64,000 bases of DNA from a virus: positions 1 to 64,000 of IMG/VR virus record IMGVR_UViG_3300017782_004332, one strand, 5' to 3'. Shown here one piece after another: positions 43,475 through 52,054 of this stretch; the stretch's first letter is position 1, and each line of letters starts with the position of its first letter. Under the pieces are notes generated by a model. That model saw nothing but the letters and a program-made list of their open reading frames with translations, was not told the origin of the DNA and made no database searches. Both the position numbers and the translations under genes were made by a program.

Positions 43475-45538
43475 ATGGCTGATAACAGGTATTACGAATT
43501 AGCAACACACAACGAAGCACAATTTGATGAATTGTTTCTAGAGATAACAGGAACAGCATCAAGCCCAGATACAATTCCAGATAGAGCAGTTGAAAACACA
43601 GAATACTTTCAACATAGTCCTGTGCGTGGAGAATTTTTACTTACTGACGATGAAGCAGAAAATTTAAAAACAGATGCAAGAATAAAATACATTCAACTAT
43701 CACCAGACAAGTATCCTGATATTTTTAACGCAACTGAAGATGACCTTCGTGCAGACGTTACAGGTAATGAATATGAAAGATATAGTTTTTCTGTTAAGAA
43801 CTATCAGTTCTGGGCAAATAGTGGGGCGATATCAAGTGCATTTGGTACAGGCGCGGCAGATCTTAATCATGCATCAAATCAACTTTATAGAATGGGTCAA
43901 CAAAGAAACCCATGGATTGTAAGTGGTACTAGTAGTACAACTGCTATCTCAGATACTATTACACAACGAGGTGCAGGAGAAGATATAGATATTATTTGTG
44001 CTGATAACGGAACATGGATTGGCCATGTTGAATTTATTAATACAGGTGTTACTAATGCTGTTAATCCAGATGATTACACAGGCGGTAATGTTTTACCCGG
44101 CAACGGATATTGTGATGTATTAGATGTTATTTTAGATGGACCTTATTATATAGATCCAGATTGGTTTAACGCTGATGCGGCGACTAGATTAACCACACGT
44201 TGGGACGGAACAACAGTGCCTGTAGAAAGTGTTGCTAGAACATGGTGGGGAAACAGTTCTCAACGTTCTGCCGCATTTGCTAGTGCAGGAACAGTAACAA
44301 TAAGTTCATTTTACACAAGAGATGGTGTACATGGATCTAACACAACACATCCAACAGGTGCCGCGGCTACACACGGAACTCAGTGTGCAAGTTTGATATA
44401 CGGTCGTACACACGGTTGGGCATACAACGCAAACAAATGGCATTTAAATTTATACGGCGCTAGTAACGCAGGGTCAATTGAGCGTGGGTTTGATATTCAA
44501 AAGATTTTCCATGAAAACAAACCTAACAATTCAAGATACGGAACTAAAGATCCAACTATAAGTTCAAACAGTTGGGGATATAGAGCAGACAAGTCAGGAA
44601 CACATTATTATTTTCGTGATAGCGGAGCAGTAAGTTATCCTGGATCAGTTGACGAACCAGAATTTTTAAAGTATATGGGTATAGATGGAGATGGTGGTCG
44701 TTGGAAATCAGAATTTTATGATAATAGTTTAACTCAGGCTGGAGAAGAATTAGTAAACAGTGGAGTTATTTTTGTAGTGGCGGCTGGCAACAGTGGACAG
44801 ATGCAAGTTAATCCAAGCCATCCTAATTACGATAATAGAATTGCTAACAATAATACTGATAGTTTTTACAATACCACTTACAGTAGTTTTGGTTATAGTG
44901 TTACAGGGTCTACAAATAGAAGAGGTTTCCCACAACACATTGGTAAATCAGTAAGTCAAAGTTCACAAGGTGATACAGTAAACTTTCCTGCTATTAACGT
45001 AGGAGCACTAGATGATTCATTTCAAACTGGTCCATTAGAACGTAAAGTTAATTATAGTGATATGGGGAATGCTATTGACTTATACGCACCTGCAGACGGA
45101 ACACTTGCGGCGGCAGTAGGAACATATGGAACTGATGTTGCACGTCATGATGATACTTACACAGATCTATCAACAACAGATTGTCGTGATACACGCTTTA
45201 GTGGTACTTCAGCGGCATGTCCAGTTGCGGCAGGATTTTTAGCAACTATCTTACAATACAATAGAGGTTGGACTTATACTGATGTACGAAATTGGATTAC
45301 AACTAATGTTCAAGGTGTTGACAGCACCAACGAATTTTATGTAGGCACAGAAGATACTACAGCCGAAAGCGCCGGTTGGGCTGATCGCAACAAACCACAA
45401 AATAGTGCAGATGATGTACGAGTTCTTTATCTAGCACCTTTTACAATTTCAACACCCGACCCACAAACAAACCCTACTGTTTCAATTGGTAATGGATTAA
45501 CGTTCAGTAAAGGTCTAGTTCTTAAAAGACGTGTGTAG
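43475..45538 (+). CDS. Virion-type protein with subtilisin-like protease domain
   Basis: 687 residues. S8 subtilase triad is visible: Asp in IICADNGTW (about 176), His in THGTQCASLI (about 300), Ser in FSGTSAACPVAAG (about 578); the oxyanion Asn lies in VFVVAAGNSGQ. The N-terminal ~120 residues precede the catalytic domain and the C-terminal ~90 are fibre-like. No signal peptide. In a fibre operon, it may be a tail protease acting on host surface proteins or maturing fibres. Confidence 0.85.
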   Translation: MADNRYYELATHNEAQFDELFLEITGTASSPDTIPDRAVENTEYFQHSPVRGEFLLTDDEAENLKTDARIKYIQLSPDKYPDIFNATEDDLRADVTGNEYERYSFSVKNYQFWANSGAISSAFGTGAADLNHASNQLYRMGQQRNPWIVSGTSSTTAISDTITQRGAGEDIDIICADNGTWIGHVEFINTGVTNAVNPDDYTGGNVLPGNGYCDVLDVILDGPYYIDPDWFNADAATRLTTRWDGTTVPVESVARTWWGNSSQRSAAFASAGTVTISSFYTRDGVHGSNTTHPTGAAATHGTQCASLIYGRTHGWAYNANKWHLNLYGASNAGSIERGFDIQKIFHENKPNNSRYGTKDPTISSNSWGYRADKSGTHYYFRDSGAVSYPGSVDEPEFLKYMGIDGDGGRWKSEFYDNSLTQAGEELVNSGVIFVVAAGNSGQMQVNPSHPNYDNRIANNNTDSFYNTTYSSFGYSVTGSTNRRGFPQHIGKSVSQSSQGDTVNFPAINVGALDDSFQTGPLERKVNYSDMGNAIDLYAPADGTLAAAVGTYGTDVARHDDTYTDLSTTDCRDTRFSGTSAACPVAAGFLATILQYNRGWTYTDVRNWITTNVQGVDSTNEFYVGTEDTTAESAGWADRNKPQNSADDVRVLYLAPFTISTPDPQTNPTVSIGNGLTFSKGLVLKRRV

Positions 45539-45585
45539 TTTATAATAGTAGCATAAATACTTTTGAGCGAAACAGAGGGTATATT

Positions 45586-45864
45586 ATGGATTTTTTAACG
45601 TTTATCGGTGAAGTTGGTTTTCCTATAGCAGGAGCAATCGCCGCAGGCGTATTTGTTTTCACAACATTAAAATTTATTCTAGCAAGTGTAACAGGATCTG
45701 TACAAGGTCTTAAAAATATTATCAATGCACTAGACAATCGTGTGCAAACAATGAATAATGATCTAATTAAAATTGATGCCCTACTATCTCATGTAGTTGG
45801 GGTTAAACCTAACATAGAAAGATTAGCCGCGAACGAAGGCAAGGAAGATGCAAGGAGAGATTAA
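45586..45864 (+). CDS. Small membrane protein, holin-like layout, paralogue 1
   Basis: 92 residues: one or two hydrophobic helices (about 8-40, FPIAGAIAAGVFVFTTLKFI) then a charged helical tail with a LDNRVQTMNNDLIKIDALLS heptad-like stretch. The same order (GFPI-x-helix, then MLDNDMIRLNTKLS) occurs in the 106-aa gene at 46246. Candidate holin/phage membrane effector. TAAATA box and GAGGG ribosome site. Confidence 0.65.
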   Translation: MDFLTFIGEVGFPIAGAIAAGVFVFTTLKFILASVTGSVQGLKNIINALDNRVQTMNNDLIKIDALLSHVVGVKPNIERLAANEGKEDARRD

Positions 45865-46047
45865 ATGATTTGGATGGACTACCTCGTAGAAAGTTTCCCA
45901 GACGGAAGTTTCACAGTTAAAGGTGATTGGCCACAAGAAGTAATGGGCAAACAAAAAGATGGTGCCGACAAAGGTTATGCATTATATAAACCAGGTGACA
46001 AGTTTGTTGTTGACAACAACGGTATTTTAAGGAAAGTAAACGCATGA
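45865..46047 (+). CDS. Small hypothetical protein
   Basis: 60 residues, soluble, acidic start (MIWMDYLVESFPDGSFTVKGDWP) and K/G-rich end. Immediately follows the preceding stop; overlaps the next gene by 4 nt. Confidence 0.58.
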   Translation: MIWMDYLVESFPDGSFTVKGDWPQEVMGKQKDGADKGYALYKPGDKFVVDNNGILRKVNA

Positions 46048-46244
46048 AGAATTTTTATAGAACAGTAACAGGCCATAAACCAACTGACGATTTTTTGCAA
46101 AGACAAGGTATCTGGTACGATAGCGATATGATTAAATCAGTTCTTATTGGTTTAGCAATAGGAGTTGCACTTGGATTCATTTGGGGATTTGGTGTAGGTG
46201 CTCCAGACTTTAGTGGACTCGTATCCACAGGAATAACAGGATAG
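46044..46244 (+). CDS. Small membrane protein
   Basis: 66 residues with one glycine-rich membrane helix (SVLIGLAIGVALGFIWGFGVG, about 32-52). Sits between the two holin-like paralogues in an overlapping gene cluster. Role unknown; lysis cluster possible. Confidence 0.58.
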   Translation: MKNFYRTVTGHKPTDDFLQRQGIWYDSDMIKSVLIGLAIGVALGFIWGFGVGAPDFSGLVSTGITG

Positions 46245-46245
46245 T

Positions 46246-46566
46246 ATGACATCAGAGTTAGCGGCGGCAATAAAAGACTTTGGCTTTCCTATTGTTGCGG
46301 CAATGGGTTTAGGTTACTTTGTCTACTATGTTTGGCAATGGGTAACACTACAAGTTAAACCTGTTCTAAGTGATGCTAGTGCAACACTTATTAAATTAGT
46401 AGATCGTATTCGTATGCTAGACAACGATATGATTAGACTAAACACAAAATTATCTATGATACTTGAATACTATCAGAAAAAAGGTATGGAACCTGATAAG
46501 GATCTAGAAAAAGTTATTACAAAATATCAATCTCAAAGTAATACACTTAAACAAGATAAAAAATAA
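46246..46566 (+). CDS. Small membrane protein, holin-like layout, paralogue 2
   Basis: 106 residues, hydrophobic helix (about 12-35) followed by a coiled-coil-like tail ending in lysines. Alignable by eye with the 92-aa protein at 45586 (GFPI start, LDNDMI/MNNDLI helix), so the pair derives from duplication. Converges on the cyclase gene with no gap. Confidence 0.65.
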   Translation: MTSELAAAIKDFGFPIVAAMGLGYFVYYVWQWVTLQVKPVLSDASATLIKLVDRIRMLDNDMIRLNTKLSMILEYYQKKGMEPDKDLEKVITKYQSQSNTLKQDKK

Positions 46567-48618
46567 TTATTTGGTTGTTGCTATAAAGACGCCGTTCCAG
46601 TCTTTAGGTAAGTCTTGTGTTTTCTGATATTTACAACGTTCAATCCACATATCATAATAAGCATCCATTTGTCCATCAAATTGTCCTTTAAGGTCTTTAC
46701 ACATTTTAATAGCAATATCAAAACGTTGATCTTTATATTCTTTGTGCATATGATCGTGTAGTTCTTTTGCCTTAGCATGATCTTTTATAACAATATCTAA
46801 TACTGTCCATATACCTATTCCTACACTCTTGCCTTTAACAGCAAGATCATCTACTTTTAAGTAGAAGAAATCATTCTTAGTTGCTTTATAAGTTGTTTCA
46901 CCTACTAATAGCAAACATCCGTATTCTTTACACTTGCTTTCAATTCTTGCGGCTGTGCTGACGGCATCACCAAGTACATCGTAGGAGTGTCTTGCTGTCG
47001 ACCCCATTTCTCCAAGGTAACCAAGTCCGGAGTTAATACCCGCTCCCATACCGATGGCTGGCCTTCCTTCTGCTGTAATTTTTTCATTAAACTTCTCCAC
47101 TGCTCGTAGCATATTCAATCCAGTGCGGACTGCACTCTTAGGATGATCTGGATCATCAAGTGGTGCACCATGTACATGCATACTTGCATCTCCTATATAC
47201 TTAATTATCATTCCGTTTTCGTTTAAAACAGGTAAAGTAATAGCGTCCATATATGAGTTCATAAGTGTTGTCAATCCTTTTACATCATCTCCAAAACTTT
47301 CACCCAAAGGAGTAAAGCCTCTCAGATCACTGAAGCAGATTGAAATTTCTTTCTTCATGCCTTCTTTGATCAGTGCAGGATTTTCTTGTAGCATACGCAC
47401 AACTGTTGGTGATGCATATCCTGCGAACTGTTTCTTAATTGCTTGTTTTTCAAAGAACTCTTTGGAAAATCGATTGAACACAGAATGGAAACCAACAATA
47501 GTAGTTACTAGTACTATCCAACTCCAATCCCATAACTGTAGATGCCCTATAAACGCTGTATAAGCACCGTACACAGGCGCTATGATTACTGTAAGCATAG
47601 TAGTACCAACGACCCAGTAAGGCGCTTTAAACGCTATTATAATTAGAATAAGACCTATAATAGTAGCAGTTATATACTCTAAAAACGTAGCATAATCAAA
47701 ACGTACAATAGTATCCCCATTAATGATAGTTTGGAGACTTGTGCCTATAAGTTCGTGTGCATATCGTTCTCCGTTTGGAGTAGCAATAATACTGCCTATA
47801 CCTTCTGCTGTAGTTCCAATAATAACTGTTTTGCCTGCAAATTGTGTGTAATCTTGTTCTGTTATACTGTAGGTAGGAAACTGCTTGTTCCAACGTAGCC
47901 ATATCTGTCCATTTGCATCTGTTTTGATTGTGGCGTACTTTGGAATACGCATTGCAGTAATACCGCCTTCTTGCGTTTTAACTTGATAACTTGGATCTCC
48001 AACAGCAACTCTGATGGCTTCAATTGCTATAGCAGGATATGTTTCGTTGCCTACACGTACAATAAGTGGCATTCTACGTACAACCCCGTCTATCTCTGAA
48101 CCTGTGTTTAAAACTCCAACACCGTCTGCATTTAATCCTAATAATTCTATTGGTCCTAACATGCCAGGCCATTCAAACAACCATGGCATAGGATCGCCTA
48201 TCTTAGCAACACCTCGTGGTACAGAATTCTTGTTTGCATTTCGCGAACCTACTTGTCCTATGACTACAGCATTACCTACTAATGCTTGAGCAAGTTCCAT
48301 GTCACCACCAAGTCTATCTTCCTCTGAAAATAATATAGGCAGTACAATTACTCCTGCACCTGACTCACGTAACTTCCATATAACATCAGCGAGTACTGAA
48401 CGTTTCCAAGGCCATTGCCCATACTGCTCGATCGCTTTTTCGTCTATCTCAAGTATGGCGATATCTTCGCTAACAACTGGAGTATCGTATTGTTGAACAA
48501 CATCAAATGCTTTTAGTCTCAATAGTTGCTTAACATAAGGATCTGAAAATCCGTATATTGTAAGAAATGCTAAAGTAATCAGGGCGGTTGCCCAGTGGGT
48601 TACATATTTCATACTCAT
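46567..48618 (-). CDS. CHASE2-domain membrane adenylate/guanylate cyclase
   Basis: 683 residues. N-terminal membrane helix (about 8-25), periplasmic CHASE2 sensor (about 30-300, EDIAILEIDEKAIEQYGQWPWKR), three membrane helices (about 310-385), then a class III cyclase domain (about 410-600): metal Asp in CFSDLRGFT and YIGDASMH, substrate Lys in KYIGD, and VLGDAVSTAARIE, where the usual transition-state Asn is replaced by Ser although the Arg remains. Would make cAMP or cGMP on a periplasmic cue. Divergent from the curli operon; FecR/CHASE2-cyclase neighbours are known in bacteria. Confidence 0.93.
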   Translation of the reverse strand: MSMKYVTHWATALITLAFLTIYGFSDPYVKQLLRLKAFDVVQQYDTPVVSEDIAILEIDEKAIEQYGQWPWKRSVLADVIWKLRESGAGVIVLPILFSEEDRLGGDMELAQALVGNAVVIGQVGSRNANKNSVPRGVAKIGDPMPWLFEWPGMLGPIELLGLNADGVGVLNTGSEIDGVVRRMPLIVRVGNETYPAIAIEAIRVAVGDPSYQVKTQEGGITAMRIPKYATIKTDANGQIWLRWNKQFPTYSITEQDYTQFAGKTVIIGTTAEGIGSIIATPNGERYAHELIGTSLQTIINGDTIVRFDYATFLEYITATIIGLILIIIAFKAPYWVVGTTMLTVIIAPVYGAYTAFIGHLQLWDWSWIVLVTTIVGFHSVFNRFSKEFFEKQAIKKQFAGYASPTVVRMLQENPALIKEGMKKEISICFSDLRGFTPLGESFGDDVKGLTTLMNSYMDAITLPVLNENGMIIKYIGDASMHVHGAPLDDPDHPKSAVRTGLNMLRAVEKFNEKITAEGRPAIGMGAGINSGLGYLGEMGSTARHSYDVLGDAVSTAARIESKCKEYGCLLLVGETTYKATKNDFFYLKVDDLAVKGKSVGIGIWTVLDIVIKDHAKAKELHDHMHKEYKDQRFDIAIKMCKDLKGQFDGQMDAYYDMWIERCKYQKTQDLPKDWNGVFIATTK

Positions 48619-48739
48619 ATTTACCTAGTCAGACCGTCAAATTTCCAACATTCTTGTTGTACAAATTATTTCGACCGTCAAAATTTTGTACCAGCATTAT
48701 TTGTGGGGTGGCGTTGGTAAATACGTATGGAGGGCAATA
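48619..48739. promoter_or_regulatory. Divergent regulatory region, cyclase / curli operon
   Basis: Contains two direct copies of GACCGTCAAA (about 48632 and 48673) and an inverted repeat GTACAAA...TTTGTAC spanning the second copy. On the minus strand each copy reads TTTGACGGTC, which includes a -35-like TTGACG. A TAAATA box (about 48718) and GGAGGG lie before csgF. A shared operator is plausible. Confidence 0.5.
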
Positions 48740-49210
48740 ATGCGTAATAACATAACATTTAGAGTAGTACCACTAATCGGACTATTAATCGTTACTTTAA
48801 CAGCAAATTCTGTTGCTAGTGAACTAGTACATGAATTCAAGAATCCTTCCTTCTCAGGACAGGGTTATAGTAACCATGTCTTGTCAATAGAACAATTACA
48901 ATTCCAACGTAAAAAAGAAGCACAGGAAAAGGCAGAGGCAGATGCGGCCAAGGCTAAGCGTGAAGCAGAAAGCACTACACTAGCAAAGTTCTTGAACAAT
49001 GTGGAATCTCGAATTTATGCTCAACTCTCTAAACAGTTAGTAGATAATATGTTTACTGACGATGGAGACACATCAGGCACTGCTGAGATTGAAGGTGCAA
49101 CAATTTATTGGGTCAAAGATACTACCTCGGATACTATTACTGTAACAATTACAAATGAAGACGGTACTACCACAGAGATAGTTGTTCCATTAAGCGGATT
49201 TGGATTTTAA
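48740..49210 (+). CDS. csgF: CsgF-like curli assembly factor
   Basis: 156 residues from ATG 48740 after GGAGGG. Signal peptide (about 1-26), then ELVHEFKNPSFSGQGYSNHVLSIEQLQFQ, the hallmark N-terminus of CsgF that inserts into the CsgG pore, then a helical K/E/A-rich middle and a beta-rich end. Couples secretion to surface nucleation of curli. Just upstream of csgG. Confidence 0.88.
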   Translation: MRNNITFRVVPLIGLLIVTLTANSVASELVHEFKNPSFSGQGYSNHVLSIEQLQFQRKKEAQEKAEADAAKAKREAESTTLAKFLNNVESRIYAQLSKQLVDNMFTDDGDTSGTAEIEGATIYWVKDTTSDTITVTITNEDGTTTEIVVPLSGFGF

Positions 49211-49214
49211 GAAA

Positions 49215-50249
49215 ATGAGTAAGATATTGGGTCTGTTTGTGTTATTAACACTACTAGGTGGCTGTGCGACTACTATGCCCGATTCTATGGTCAAAGATCC
49301 ACAAGCGGCAAGAAGTCCTATTGCAAGTATTTTAAAAACAACACCTGAGTTAGACGGACCATTAATCACTATAGCACTTTATAGTTTTACAGATAAAACA
49401 GGACAACGTAAGCCTAGTCAAAATTTTAGTCAATTAAGTTCAGCAGTTACACAAGGTGCTGAAGTTTGGGTCATTGACGCACTACAAAAAGTAGGTAATG
49501 GAACTTACTTTACAGTTTTAGAAAGAATAGGATTAGATAATTTAGTAAAAGAAAGGCAATTAATTAGATCAACAAGGGAGATATATGAAGGCAAGAAAGG
49601 GCAGAATAAATTAAAACCAATGAAGTTTGCAGGTTTAATTTTAGAAGGCGGTGTTGTTGGTTATGACTCGAACATAACCAGTGGTGGCACAGGAGCAAGA
49701 TACTTTGGTATCGGTGCTAACACACAATATCGTACTGACAAAGTTACAGTTGCAATAAGAATTGTGAGTGTACAAACTGGAGAAGTATTATTAAGTGTAG
49801 CCACTGAAAAAACAATCGCCAGTTATTCGTCCGGAGCGGATGTATTTAGGTTTCTTGATTTAGGGACAAAAGCATTAGAAATTGAGGCTGGTGCGGCAAT
49901 CAATGAACCGACCAATTATGCTGTGAGGTCCGCTATTGAAGCGGCTATAGTTGAATTGGTGAAAAATGGAGAAATAAAAGGTCTTTGGAAGTTTAAAGGA
50001 AAAGTGTACAAAGAAAAAGTTGTAGAGGTGCCGAACCAACACAATGAAGTCAAAGTAGATACTCCTTTACCAAACCTCCGCCCACTGCCAGACGTTGAGG
50101 CGTTTAAAAAGTGGCCGGGTCAGACTTTGTATTGTTCAGAGGATAATCTGTGTATACCATCAGATGTTGCTGTGATGCAGTTCAAGTATGAAAGACTGAG
50201 ACAAGAAAACAAAGAAAACAAAGATAGCGAGGATAATAATGATGAATAA
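49215..50249 (+). CDS. csgG: CsgG-like curli secretion channel lipoprotein
   Basis: 344 residues from ATG 49215 (a TTG at 49200 overlaps the csgF end). Lipobox LGGC (Cys about 17). CsgG family features: ITIALYSFTDKTGQRKPS, GAEVWVIDALQKVGNGTYFTVLERIGLDNLVKERQ, and the GGVVGYDSNITSGGTGARYFGIG strand pair that forms the barrel. Oligomerises into an outer-membrane pore exporting curlin subunits. C-terminal ~75 residues extend beyond the family core. Overlaps the curlin gene. Confidence 0.93.
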   Translation: MSKILGLFVLLTLLGGCATTMPDSMVKDPQAARSPIASILKTTPELDGPLITIALYSFTDKTGQRKPSQNFSQLSSAVTQGAEVWVIDALQKVGNGTYFTVLERIGLDNLVKERQLIRSTREIYEGKKGQNKLKPMKFAGLILEGGVVGYDSNITSGGTGARYFGIGANTQYRTDKVTVAIRIVSVQTGEVLLSVATEKTIASYSSGADVFRFLDLGTKALEIEAGAAINEPTNYAVRSAIEAAIVELVKNGEIKGLWKFKGKVYKEKVVEVPNQHNEVKVDTPLPNLRPLPDVEAFKKWPGQTLYCSEDNLCIPSDVAVMQFKYERLRQENKENKDSEDNNDE

Positions 50250-50946
50250 ATCATTTGCAATAAGAAATATCCTTTTTGTGGCTATGTTAATCTTTATTTC
50301 ACCGGTGCAGGCGAATGACATTTACATTCAACAGTCAGGTGACAATTTGGATTTAGATATATCACAAGACGGACAAAACAACGTAATCGGTACATCACAA
50401 ACTGGTGTGACTCTTACCGGTAACGCCATGACGTTTAACATTGACCAAATTGGTGGTGCTAACGTTGTATCAGCAATAGTTAAAGGTGTAACTTACACAG
50501 GTAATATTGATCTTACTGGTGACAGTAATGATGTAGCATTACTCTGTGATAGTGCAGGAGCAGGAAACTGTGATACTGTAAGTTTGAGTATTGACATAAC
50601 TGGTTCAAGTGCAGATATTAATGTAAGTGTAGGTGAAGCGGCAGACGCAGAAACCTTCACTGGTACAATAGATATCACAAGTGGTGCATCTGAAACAGTT
50701 ACACTAACAGTAGACGGTAAAAGTGCAATAGCAGATATTGACATTTCAAACAGTTTAGGTAGTGCAGGTAATACAGCAGTGATTGACATTAATGATGATG
50801 GCGATGTCAACGGACACACTTTAACACACAGTCATACAGGAGATGGCGGATTGATTAATATTACGCAGAGCGGGTTATACGATAATATAATTAATCTTAC
50901 AACCAGTGGTGACAGTGCTGATATCGACATAACGCAGGACGATTAA
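50239..50946 (+). CDS. Curlin-repeat protein (CsgA/B-like), secreted
   Basis: 235 residues with signal peptide (about 1-26, ending VQA). Mature part consists of N/Q/D/T/G-rich strands: IYIQQSGDNLDLDISQDGQNNVIG and later NITQSGLYDNIINL match the curlin Q-x4-N-x5-Q type; the middle repeats are more degenerate with D replacing Q/N. Predicted amyloid-forming substrate of the CsgG pore. 2-nt gap to the FecR gene. Confidence 0.8.
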   Translation: MMNKSFAIRNILFVAMLIFISPVQANDIYIQQSGDNLDLDISQDGQNNVIGTSQTGVTLTGNAMTFNIDQIGGANVVSAIVKGVTYTGNIDLTGDSNDVALLCDSAGAGNCDTVSLSIDITGSSADINVSVGEAADAETFTGTIDITSGASETVTLTVDGKSAIADIDISNSLGSAGNTAVIDINDDGDVNGHTLTHSHTGDGGLINITQSGLYDNIINLTTSGDSADIDITQDD

Positions 50947-50947
50947 C

Positions 50948-52054
50948 ATGCTAAAACATGTTCTCATACATACCGTCCTCTTATTTGGTTTTTCATTCCC
51001 TGCCCTTGCGACTATTGGCGATGTTATCCAACAAGAAGGTAACGCTGTCATTGAACGTGAGGCAGGAGAAATAGTTACAAGCCAAAAAGATACTGATGTG
51101 TTTAGTATGGACACAGTATTAACACAGCAAGGAGCAACTTCTATTCAATTTATAGACGATACAAGAGTTGACGTTACTCCGCATAGTAAATTAGTAATAG
51201 ACGATTTTGTTTATGATCCTAATTCTAAAACAGGTGCTCTGTCGTTAAAAGCATCTTTAGGAACTGTTAGATACGCAAGTGGACAAATAGCAAAAAATTC
51301 AAGACAAAATGTCAAGATAAAAACACCAACAGCAGTGATTGGTGTTAGAGGAACAGATTTTACCATGACCGTCGATGAGACTGGTAGTACTATGGTAATC
51401 CTACTGCCCAGTTGTACAACAAATGGGATATGTATAGTAGGAGAAATTTCAGTGGAGTCAGACGTGGGTATAGTAATACTCAATCAGGCCTTCCAAGTTA
51501 CTTCTGTTGACACTCCTAAGAGTGCTCCACTGAAACCCTTATTGTTAGATCCAACTAATTTGATCATTAATAATATGTTGATTATACGCAAACCTGTGTA
51601 TGACGATGAACAACAAGAATATGAAAGAGTTAGAAAGTTAGGCGACTTCTTAGGCGTTGACTTTTTATCCTTTGATGAACTTAATACAAACTACTTTGCA
51701 GAAAGTGAAAAAGGTCTTTGGATGACCGATTTAGACATAGACTTCTTAGGTCATAACTTTCTTGCAAACGTATTAGATCAAATTAATCAAGCATTAGCAA
51801 GACTTATGCGTGGAGCATTAGACTCAAGACAAAAGGGTATACAGTTAGGTAAAGATCCAGAAACAGGAATAGAATTGTATGATCAAAACCCAGACTGGGT
51901 ATTAAGACGTGATGACGGATTAGGAAACTTTTATGAATTACGTTTAGATCAACAGTATGGTTATAATATTAATATGCAACAGAACGATTTTGAATACAGA
52001 GACTACCAACTTGGAGATGGACAAAATGAAATTGACATTGTCCAAACACAATAA
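50948..52054 (+). CDS. FecR-domain periplasmic protein
   Basis: 368 residues. Signal peptide (about 1-22, PALA), then a FecR domain (about 30-160: VFSMDTVLTQQGATSIQFIDDTRVDVTPHSKLVIDDFVYD, then GTVRYASGQIAKNS...VKIKTPTAVIGVRGTDF). The C-terminal half is charged with QYGYNINMQQNDFEYRDYQLGDGQNEIDIVQTQ, itself curlin-repeat-like. FecR proteins paired with CHASE2 cyclases are a known bacterial arrangement. Overlaps the next gene by one base. Confidence 0.88.
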   Translation: MLKHVLIHTVLLFGFSFPALATIGDVIQQEGNAVIEREAGEIVTSQKDTDVFSMDTVLTQQGATSIQFIDDTRVDVTPHSKLVIDDFVYDPNSKTGALSLKASLGTVRYASGQIAKNSRQNVKIKTPTAVIGVRGTDFTMTVDETGSTMVILLPSCTTNGICIVGEISVESDVGIVILNQAFQVTSVDTPKSAPLKPLLLDPTNLIINNMLIIRKPVYDDEQQEYERVRKLGDFLGVDFLSFDELNTNYFAESEKGLWMTDLDIDFLGHNFLANVLDQINQALARLMRGALDSRQKGIQLGKDPETGIELYDQNPDWVLRRDDGLGNFYELRLDQQYGYNINMQQNDFEYRDYQLGDGQNEIDIVQTQ

